From positions 1 through 11,043 of the forward strand of contig CAZFVY010000152.1 of the NCBI GenBank assembly GCA_964522665.1: a stretch of DNA of 11,043 bases, written 5' to 3'. Under the pieces are notes generated by a model. That model did no database searches. It saw nothing but the letters and a program-made list of their open reading frames with translations, and had not been told where the DNA came from. Both the position numbers and the translations under genes were made by a program. Within the stretch, counting starts at the first letter, position 1, and every line of letters starts with the position of its first letter. This stretch comes from CAZFVY01 sp964522665. GTDB taxonomy: Bacteria > Verrucomicrobiota > Verrucomicrobiia > Limisphaerales > CAZFVY01. Shown here piece by piece: positions 5,859-11,043 of this stretch.

Positions 5859-6533
5859 GTGACGGGACCAGCAACCATCGACGACGACATTCGCGCGCGC
5901 CACGCGGCGGGGGATTACCACGGCGCGTTCGAGTCGTTAGTCGAGCGCTACAAGGAAAAGGTGTTTCGGCTGGCGTTGACGATGCTCCGCGACGCGGCCC
6001 ACGCGGAGGATTCGACGCAGGACGTGTTCGTGAGAATCTGGAAGGCGCTGCCGAACTACCATGGCGGCGCTTCGCTCTCGACCTGGATTTACACGATTAC
6101 CCGAAACGCCTGCCTAACAGAACTGGCGAAGCGTTCGGCCCGGCCCACGGTTTCCCTTTCCTCACCCGAACTCGAACCGATCCTGGACAGCCTTGCGCCG
6201 CTCTGCGCGCACGACCAGGAAGCCGGCGTGGAAATGGACGCGCTGTCGGCGCTCGCCCGCCTGCCGGAAAAATACCGGCAAGTCATCACGCTTTTCTATC
6301 TCGAACAACGGTCTTACGAGGAAACGGCGCAGATGCTCGGCCTTCCGTTGGGCACGGTAAAGACCAATCTTTTTCGGGCAAAAAAGGAACTCCTGGCGCT
6401 GGTCAAAGAACGCGCCACCGCCGGATTCCGCCCGCTCACCCCGCTACAAACGAACGCCAAGCCGGCGCGGGGTTCGGGCGCCACGCCAGCCGGCCTGGCG
6501 GCCATCGCTTTCTCGGGTTTAACCCAAATCTAG
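5859..6533 (+). CDS. ECF-type sigma-70 family RNA polymerase sigma factor
   Basis: Alternative sigma factor of 224 aa that would direct RNA polymerase to a stress or envelope regulon. Region 2 spans about residues 23-93, with EDSTQDVFVRIW (50-61) as the core-binding part of region 2.2 and STWIYTITRNACL (74-86) as the -10-recognition part. After a linker of about 35 residues, region 4 spans 128-179, with LPEKYRQVITLFYLE and the helix-turn-helix YEETAQMLGLPLGTVKTNLF (153-172). No extra C-terminal domain follows, only an Ala/Thr/Pro-rich tail (about 185-224). I chose GTG at 5859 because it leaves the short N-terminus typical of the family; TTG at 5823 would add 12 residues, and neither has a good ribosome binding site. 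The stop is two bases before the anti-sigma ATG, so the two are co-transcribed and probably translationally coupled. Confidence 0.92.
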   Translation: MTGPATIDDDIRARHAAGDYHGAFESLVERYKEKVFRLALTMLRDAAHAEDSTQDVFVRIWKALPNYHGGASLSTWIYTITRNACLTELAKRSARPTVSLSSPELEPILDSLAPLCAHDQEAGVEMDALSALARLPEKYRQVITLFYLEQRSYEETAQMLGLPLGTVKTNLFRAKKELLALVKERATAGFRPLTPLQTNAKPARGSGATPAGLAAIAFSGLTQI

Positions 6534-6535
6534 TT

Positions 6536-7081
6536 ATGACGTGCGCATCCATTGAGAATCGACTTTCCGAGTATGTGGAGAATCTGCTGGCCCCCGCCGA
6601 GCGCGCGGAGGTCGAGGGCCACCTCGCGTCGTGTCCGGAGTGTCGGACGCTGGCCACGGAATTGAGCGCGCTGGACGCCGCGCTGCGGGCGCAGGTGCAA
6701 GCGCCGGCGTTGTCGTCCAATTTCACCTCCCGGCTAAACCGGGTCATCGCGGCCGAGGCGCGCCTCGTTCCGGTCGCGCAACGGGAAGAACGCCGCCGCG
6801 CGCTCCAGAGCGAATTTGAAACCAGCCTTGCAACCCTGCGTAAACACCCGCTCAGCCTGTCGGGCCTGATTCAACTCCTTAGTTGGGTCTCCGGCAGCGC
6901 GCTCGTCGCCGGTTTGACGTGGCGCTACGCGCCAGAATTGGCGGCGCTCGCCAAGCAGCCCTGGTGGACGGTCGGAGTCGGCGGCATCGGCTGGGCGCCG
7001 ATGGTCACTGGTGGCGTTTGCGTTGCGGTCGGCCTCTTGCTCGCGTTTCGACGGCGTCTGACGAGCCTGGGCTGGGCGTAA
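6536..7081 (+). CDS. Zinc-finger (ZAS/zf-HC2) transmembrane anti-sigma factor
   Basis: Anti-sigma factor of 181 aa paired with the ECF sigma factor just upstream. The cytosolic N-terminal domain has the zinc-binding anti-sigma pattern His29-x3-Cys33-x2-Cys36 (GHLASCPEC), and Cys3 is placed to be a fourth ligand. A helical linker (about residues 40-105) leads to two hydrophobic segments, about 110-128 and 146-171, followed by a short basic tail (RRRLTSLGWA). With two membrane helices and only some 17 residues between them, there is no real periplasmic sensor domain. Signal input may therefore pass through the membrane segments, a redox or zinc change at the finger, or a partner protein (inference). 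The ATG at 6536 is preferred; the same frame stays open far upstream, but that part overlaps the sigma gene and has no family resemblance. Confidence 0.88.
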   Translation: MTCASIENRLSEYVENLLAPAERAEVEGHLASCPECRTLATELSALDAALRAQVQAPALSSNFTSRLNRVIAAEARLVPVAQREERRRALQSEFETSLATLRKHPLSLSGLIQLLSWVSGSALVAGLTWRYAPELAALAKQPWWTVGVGGIGWAPMVTGGVCVAVGLLLAFRRRLTSLGWA

Positions 7082-7110
7082 TCGTCGGGTCGCCGACGCC
7101 GAAGTTTTGG

Positions 7111-7137
7111 CTCGGGGAGGCGGCGAGTCGTCCCGAG
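7111..7137. repeat. Inverted repeat in the convergent gap between anti-sigma and PqiC-like genes
   Basis: CTCGGG (7111-7116) and CCCGAG (7132-7137) are perfect complements, with a 15-base loop and a possible extra G-T pair. A second small stem CCCTC/GAGGG (7141-7145 with 7153-7157) follows. Neither has a T-run on either strand, so a shared terminator for the two converging transcripts is only weakly supported. Confidence 0.3.
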
Positions 7138-7195
7138 AACCCCTCACAGAGCGAGGGCGGTGCGGATAACTCGCGTCCGTCGCTTTCCTGCGGCG

Positions 7196-7918
7196 CTACC
7201 GCGAGGGTTCATTCGGCAGTTCCGCCGCCAACGCCTGGCCCAACTGGCCCGCCGCTTCACCCAGCCGCCGGGCTAGCTCGCCGTAATCGCTCCCGTTCCA
7301 CTGGCCTGGCGTCGCCTCAAAGATTCCGCGCTTCAGAATGGTCAGGCTGCGTCCGACGCGGATCTCCCAAGCCACTTTGAACCGGAACCCACCGCCGCCG
7401 CCCTTTTCACGCAGTCCTTCACAGGCCTCGATTCGCAGCGTTATGATGTAATCCATGCCCGAGCCGTCACGGGTATCCAAAGCCACGCTTTCGATATTTG
7501 GAGCCTTGTCCAAGACGTCTTTGACCAGGCGCGCGACGCCCTGATCCAACGATTCCGCCCAACGACTGAACTCCGCATAGGTGATTTCGTTACGATCGAC
7601 CCGCACGGCGATCGTCTTGGTCGCGAGAAAACTTGGAACTTCAACTGGGCGGAGAGCGATTTTCCAACGTTTGGCGTTCGCGTCGGCCCCGGTGACCGGC
7701 GGAACGTTGTCGGGAGCGCTTAAAACGTAAAAGCGCGTGGGATCTTCGAGCGGGTGAAACATGGCGCATCCGCTCAAGGCGAAAACGGCGAGCAGGGAGA
7801 AAGCGACGAACCAGTTCCATTTGCGACGTGGCTTTTGGTCCGGGTTGGGGGGGCGGTGATCCACCGGCCGCGACTGGGCTTCTTGCTGGCCTCGACATTC
7901 GCCTGTTTGATCTTGCAT
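7196..7918 (-). CDS. PqiC-like ABC-transport auxiliary lipoprotein (ABC_trans_aux family)
   Basis: Last gene of the MCE-transport operon, 240 aa. Members of this family (PqiC/YmbA) sit in the inner leaflet of the outer membrane and receive the distal end of an MCE protein needle or ring. The lipobox LSGC is at residues 48-51, giving a mature protein of 190 aa. Family features follow: FYVLSAP (63-69), then IALRPVEVPSFLATKTIAVR and RWAESLDQGVARLVKDVL. A GGGGG run lies before FRFKVAWEIRVG. The ATG at 7918 lies 31 bp after the MCE gene's stop, with GAG about 11 bases upstream. This start leaves an unusual polar stretch of about 33 residues before the hydrophobic signal core; an in-frame GTG at residue 19 would shorten it and may be the true start. 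Confidence 0.82.
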   Translation of the reverse strand: MQDQTGECRGQQEAQSRPVDHRPPNPDQKPRRKWNWFVAFSLLAVFALSGCAMFHPLEDPTRFYVLSAPDNVPPVTGADANAKRWKIALRPVEVPSFLATKTIAVRVDRNEITYAEFSRWAESLDQGVARLVKDVLDKAPNIESVALDTRDGSGMDYIITLRIEACEGLREKGGGGGFRFKVAWEIRVGRSLTILKRGIFEATPGQWNGSDYGELARRLGEAAGQLGQALAAELPNEPSR

Positions 7919-7949
7919 AAATCAGTTCTCGTTCTACCTGTTCGCCAGG

Positions 7950-8930
7950 TCAATTCCTGGGAGGCTTCTTGCCGGTCAGGATGGCATTGGGGTTTCGCTC
8001 CAGGAAATCGGCCAGCCGCTGCACCGAGGCGGCGGCTTCGCTCAACTGTTGCAGCGCTTTCGTCGTTTCCTCCCGCAAACCACTTTCCGGGCCAAGCGTC
8101 GTTCGCACGGCGTCCGAGGTATGATCAAATGATCGCAGGCTTTCCTGCGCCTCCTTGCCGAGCGACTCCACTTGCGCCCCGACTTTTGTCGCCAGCGTCC
8201 GAACCTCGCCAAGGGTTTGGTTCAGATTCGTCACGACGGCCTTGGTTTCAGCGCCGTCGGCGAGGCGCTCGATGGCGCCAGCGGCGGCCGTAACCCGGGC
8301 CACCATGTCTTCGATTTTGAGCTCCGAAATCTTCGCGTTCGAATTCGTGAGCAGCAGGCGCAGATCCTCCGTCAGCCCCGCGAAATCGACCCGCCTCAGA
8401 CGCGTAAGAACTTCCGAGGCGCTGCCCGCGAATTCGGTAAATTCGGAGGGCAAAGTCGGCATCACCAGATGCCCGGCGTCGTCATTGGTGATCGACGCGG
8501 GGAATGCTTTCGGGTCGAAAAAATCCAGATCGATCACCTGCAAACCGGTAATCCCCGTCAGTCTCAGTTTGGCGCGCAAACCATCGGTGACCAGGCCCTG
8601 CAAGGCGCTCGCGTCGGTGATCTTGATCGTGTTTCCATGACTGTCGGTGATCAGATTATGTTCCAAGTCACAAATCACCGCCACCGTGGAGCGCCGCGTC
8701 TGCGTATCAAAACGAATCCGAACCGCCGTCACCCGCCCGACGCGGACGCCGCGAAGCTTGACCGCGCTCCCCAGGTCAAGTCCCTGCACGGACTCGTTGA
8801 AATACGCGATAAAACGCCCTGGTTTCCGAAGCAGCCGCGACGAGCCGAAGGAGACCAGGCCGACGACCGTCAGCGCGAGCGCGCCGAGCACAAAGGCCCC
8901 CACCAGAGTGGGACTGAGTTTTGTCTTCAT
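7950..8930 (-). CDS. mlaD: MlaD/PqiB-like MCE-domain protein
   Basis: Periplasmic lipid-carrier subunit of 326 aa, anchored by one N-terminal helix (about residues 9-29). The single MCE domain covers about 39-130, opening with FIAYFNESVQGLDLGSAVKL and RGVRVGRV (58-67) and closing around GLRAKLRLTGITGLQVIDLDF. MCE domains assemble as hexameric rings with a central hydrophobic channel. A long, mostly helical C-terminal half (about 160-310) follows, rich in Ala, Glu, Leu and Thr. It ends in FLERNPNAILTGKKPPRN, a terminal signature like that of PqiB-type proteins. The ATG at 8930 is fixed by GGAGGG nine bases upstream; a longer frame reaches 8990 but would overlap the ATPase gene's end. It starts 25 bp after the ATPase stop. 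The symbol reflects the family, not a proven one-to-one orthologue. Confidence 0.88.
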   Translation of the reverse strand: MKTKLSPTLVGAFVLGALALTVVGLVSFGSSRLLRKPGRFIAYFNESVQGLDLGSAVKLRGVRVGRVTAVRIRFDTQTRRSTVAVICDLEHNLITDSHGNTIKITDASALQGLVTDGLRAKLRLTGITGLQVIDLDFFDPKAFPASITNDDAGHLVMPTLPSEFTEFAGSASEVLTRLRRVDFAGLTEDLRLLLTNSNAKISELKIEDMVARVTAAAGAIERLADGAETKAVVTNLNQTLGEVRTLATKVGAQVESLGKEAQESLRSFDHTSDAVRTTLGPESGLREETTKALQQLSEAAASVQRLADFLERNPNAILTGKKPPRN

Positions 8931-8939
8931 TTTTGAAAT

Positions 8940-8945
8940 CCCTCC
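8940..8945 (-). promoter_or_regulatory. Ribosome binding site of the MCE-protein gene
   Basis: GGAGGG on the minus strand, nine bases before the ATG at 8930. It is the strongest Shine-Dalgarno in the operon and settles the start against the upstream in-frame ATG at 8990. Confidence 0.7.
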
Positions 8946-8955
8946 AGGTTCGCGT

Positions 8956-9711
8956 CTATTCGCCGCGCAGAAATTCCCGAACGCGGGCATCGGCGCAATC
9001 TGCCGCCAGTTGTTTGGGCGCCCCTTCCGCGATGATTCCTTTCGCCTCGCGATGCAACAGGATCAAACGGTCGGCCAGACGAAAAATGCTCGCGAGCTTG
9101 TGGGACACAATCACCATGGTGGTGTCCATGCTTTCGCTGACGTGAAGGATCAGTTCGTCCATGGCACGCGCGGTCACGGGGTCCAGACCCGAGGTCGGCT
9201 CGTCAAAAAAGACAATGGCAGGGTCGAGCGCCAGCGCCCGGGCCAGCGCGGCGCGCTTTTGCATTCCGCCGCTCAACTCCGCCGGGTAGTGGCGCTCGAA
9301 TCCGGTCAGGCCCACCTGACAGAGCTTGAGGTCAACCACCTCCTGCCGCTCGCGCCGATTGAGGGTCGTGTGCTCTTCCAGTGGCAGGGAGATGTTTTCC
9401 GCCAACGTCATCGAACTCCAAAGCGCGTTGCTCTGGTAGAGCACCCCGAAGGATTTGAGGACGCTCCTGCGCCCGGCGGTATCGGAATCCACAAAGCTTT
9501 TTCCGAAATACGCGATGCTTCCGGACACAGGTTGGAGCAACCCGATCAGGCACCGCAGAAGCGTGCTTTTGCCGCAACCGCTCTCGCCGATGATAAAAAA
9601 CTTTTCGCCCGACGCCACCGTGAACGATACGTCCCGCAAGACTGTCTCGCCACCGTAACCGCAGGTGAGATTCCGGACGTCGATAACCGTGGCCGGGGTT
9701 GAATTATCCAT
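8956..9711 (-). CDS. mlaF: MlaF-type ABC transporter ATP-binding protein
   Basis: Cytosolic ATPase of 251 aa that powers the lipid transporter. All ABC motifs are present: Walker A GESGCGKST (42-50), Q-loop YQSNALWSS (92-100, Gln93), signature LSGGMQKRAALARAL (146-160), Walker B IVFFDEPTSGLDP (166-178, catalytic Glu171) and H-loop His204 in VIVSHKL. The LSGGMQKR signature and the YQ-x-x-ALWSSM Q-loop region are characteristic of the MlaF/Ttg2A group. Length is typical. The ATG at 9711 is two bases past the permease stop, giving a TAGCCATGG junction and probable translational coupling; the same frame stays open upstream to 9852 but that part overlaps the permease gene. The symbol denotes family membership. 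Confidence 0.92.
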   Translation of the reverse strand: MDNSTPATVIDVRNLTCGYGGETVLRDVSFTVASGEKFFIIGESGCGKSTLLRCLIGLLQPVSGSIAYFGKSFVDSDTAGRRSVLKSFGVLYQSNALWSSMTLAENISLPLEEHTTLNRRERQEVVDLKLCQVGLTGFERHYPAELSGGMQKRAALARALALDPAIVFFDEPTSGLDPVTARAMDELILHVSESMDTTMVIVSHKLASIFRLADRLILLHREAKGIIAEGAPKQLAADCADARVREFLRGE

Positions 9712-9713
9712 GG

Positions 9714-10856
9714 CTAGATTCCCAGGATGTTGAACACGATCGCGAAGATCGCGTCGGCGACGATGATGAGGAAAATTCCCGTGACCACGGCGGAGGTGGT
9801 CGCCTGGCCGACCCCCCCGGAGCCGCGGCCGCATTGCAGCCCGCGCAAACACCCGGCCACGCTCACCAAAAGTCCAAAGCAGAGGCTCTTGATCAACCCG
9901 CTGGAGAGGTCGGTCAACGTCACTCTTTGCTGCGTCTCGATCCAGTAAGTGGCGGCGGGGATGTCCAGCATGGTCTTGGCCACAAAAAGCCCGCCGAGCA
10001 CGCCGAGGAAATCCGCGTAAACCGCCAGGAGCGGCATCATGATTCCCAGCGCGAGGAGCCGGGGCAGGGCGAGGAAGTCGATCGGCGAAATGCCGAGCGT
10101 CTCAAGGGCGTCAATTTCCTCGCTAACCTTCATATTGCCAATCTGCGCGGCAAAAGCGGCGCCGGTCCTGCCGGTGAGAACCACCGCGGCCATCATCGGC
10201 CCCATCTCCCGAACCACGACCAATCCCACCAGATCCGCGACGTAGATATCCGCCCCAAATTGCCGTAATTGAATGGCCGCCTGGAAAGCCATGATTACCC
10301 CCACGAGAAAACTGATCAGGCTGACGATTGGCAGCGCGCCCGCGCCACATTGCTGCATGGCCGCCAGGCAATCCTTCCACCGAAATTGCGCCGGCCGCTT
10401 GATTAGGTTCGTCAGGCCCAACGAACACTCGCCGATGAACCGGAGGATATCGCCAGCTTGAACCGCCAACCGCTTCGCCGCGTTCCCGAGCGCGGCCACC
10501 GCCAGGGCCGGAGACCGCTTTGGTCCTTCCGCGGGCGCCGGTCTGACCGCGGAAACCTGCATCACCATTGTCCGCAGCGTTGGCGTCAACGATTCGAGAT
10601 TGAGCTTGATCCCTTCCTGCGCGCACCAACAGACCCCGCGGGCGAGAAAGAGCACCAGCGAACTGTCCCAATGGCCCAGATTTTCCGCGATGACGCGGAC
10701 GTTGGCGGCCTTGCCGCCTGGCAAAAGGTCGCTCCACGAAGGCGCCGGCTCGCCCAGCCGCCAACTTCCGCCCAGCTTAAGTACAAAGCCCTCAGTTCCA
10801 GACTCAAGTCCTTCTCTGACGACCTGCGCCGATGGCGTCAAACGGTTCGCGACCAT
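9714..10856 (-). CDS. mlaE: STAS domain-MlaE fusion: permease of MCE lipid transporter
   Basis: First gene of the operon, 380 aa. Residues about 20-105 form a STAS domain, the fold of MlaB, recognised by NVRVIAENLGHWDSSLVLFL (52-71) with the DSS turn at 64-66 and by the helix-strand pattern after it. A linker (106-130) leads to the MlaE permease domain (about 135-380), which has several membrane helices. Conserved permease features include GVIMAFQAAIQLRQFGA (186-202), REMGPMMAAVVLTGR (216-230), GNMKVSEEIDALETLG (240-255) and the C-terminal VGQATTSAVVTGIFLIIVAD. In E. coli MlaB is a separate protein that stabilises the ATPase; here the fusion should do the same in cis. The ATG at 10856 has AGGA six bases upstream. 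Fusions of this kind are known in other bacteria. Confidence 0.92.
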   Translation of the reverse strand: MVANRLTPSAQVVREGLESGTEGFVLKLGGSWRLGEPAPSWSDLLPGGKAANVRVIAENLGHWDSSLVLFLARGVCWCAQEGIKLNLESLTPTLRTMVMQVSAVRPAPAEGPKRSPALAVAALGNAAKRLAVQAGDILRFIGECSLGLTNLIKRPAQFRWKDCLAAMQQCGAGALPIVSLISFLVGVIMAFQAAIQLRQFGADIYVADLVGLVVVREMGPMMAAVVLTGRTGAAFAAQIGNMKVSEEIDALETLGISPIDFLALPRLLALGIMMPLLAVYADFLGVLGGLFVAKTMLDIPAATYWIETQQRVTLTDLSSGLIKSLCFGLLVSVAGCLRGLQCGRGSGGVGQATTSAVVTGIFLIIVADAIFAIVFNILGI

Positions 10857-11043
10857 GATCTATCCTGAGTCTTTACTTTGCTTTTGGCTCGTCGAAAATT
10901 GTTGGAGAATGAACGCGTCTTGCGCCTCGCCACGGGTGGACAAGCCATTGTCAGCTGCGCGCGCGGGTGAGAACGCGACGCGTCTGCGTTCAGTAGAGTA
11001 GGCAAAGTCGAGTTTGGTGGTTGAACCGACCGTAGTTGTCAGT
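10857..11043. other. Right-edge region upstream of the transport operon, no gene seen
   Basis: These 187 bases should hold the promoter of the minus-strand transporter operon. Apart from the AGGA ribosome binding site (10863-10866 region) I see no convincing -35/-10 pair on that strand, no tRNA and no credible coding frame. A plus-strand frame open to 11001 lies mostly opposite the permease gene and looks like a shadow. Confidence 0.5.

Noticed and set aside
5675..6535. Upstream extension of the anti-sigma frame, which stays open to 5675
   Set aside because: This part lies over the ECF sigma gene in another frame and gives Arg/Gly/Pro-rich sequence. The anti-sigma domain starts naturally at the ATG at 6536.
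8172..9702. Plus-strand open frames of 254 and 351 codons opposite the MCE and ATPase genes
   Set aside because: The minus strand encodes complete MCE and ABC motifs here. The plus-strand translations show no domain and are explained by codon bias of the real genes.
9712..9852. Longer start for the ATPase within the permease gene
   Set aside because: The added residues are an Arg/His-rich out-of-frame reading of the permease C-terminus. The ATG at 9711 directly follows the permease stop.
1..11043. Mobile element, phage, defence island or CRISPR array
   Set aside because: No transposase, integrase, nuclease, toxin-antitoxin or regularly spaced direct repeats were found; gene content is ordinary chromosomal.

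Overview
The window is GC-rich bacterial chromosome with tightly packed genes of ordinary cellular families. The mixture of families (an Mla-type permease with a fused STAS domain, a PqiC-like lipoprotein, an FtsB/DivIC protein, an ECF sigma/anti-sigma pair) and the two lipoprotein signals fit a Gram-negative, outer-membrane bacterium. A soil-type Verrucomicrobiota member is my best guess, but no marker gene here proves it. I see no rRNA, tRNA, CRISPR array, transposase, integrase or phage gene.

Layout. (1) 9-3207, plus strand: a SAM-methyltransferase-like protein that may begin left of the window, a GT4-type glycosyltransferase, and an MFS exporter. The methyltransferase and glycosyltransferase share a reading frame and are separated by a single TGA plus 31 open codons. 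(2) 3267-5539, minus strand: four separately spaced small genes. In transcription order they are a three-TM DUF6249-like membrane protein, a small lipoprotein, an FtsB/DivIC-like division protein and a tandem-CBS protein. The gaps between them hold several perfect inverted repeats. (3) 5540-5858: divergent regulatory region. (4) 5859-7081, plus strand: an ECF sigma factor and its zinc-finger membrane anti-sigma factor, two bases apart. (5) 7196-10856, minus strand: a compact four-gene lipid-transport operon. In transcription order it encodes STAS-MlaE permease, MlaF-type ATPase, MlaD/MCE protein and PqiC-like outer-membrane lipoprotein.

How the parts work together. The operon 10856-7196 should form an envelope-spanning MCE transporter: an inner-membrane permease/ATPase, an MCE ring with a long helical C-terminus, and a lipoprotein anchored in the outer membrane. 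It mixes Mla-like and Pqi-like parts. The sigma/anti-sigma pair is probably an envelope or stress-response switch; the divergent DUF6249-like gene could be a target, but that is inference. The FtsB-like gene belongs to the divisome.

I find no clearly new protein system. The least explained items are non-coding: a three-way-junction-like palindrome at 4936-4997, a nested inverted repeat directly 3' of the ftsB-like gene at 4001-4098, and the 388-bp gap containing it.
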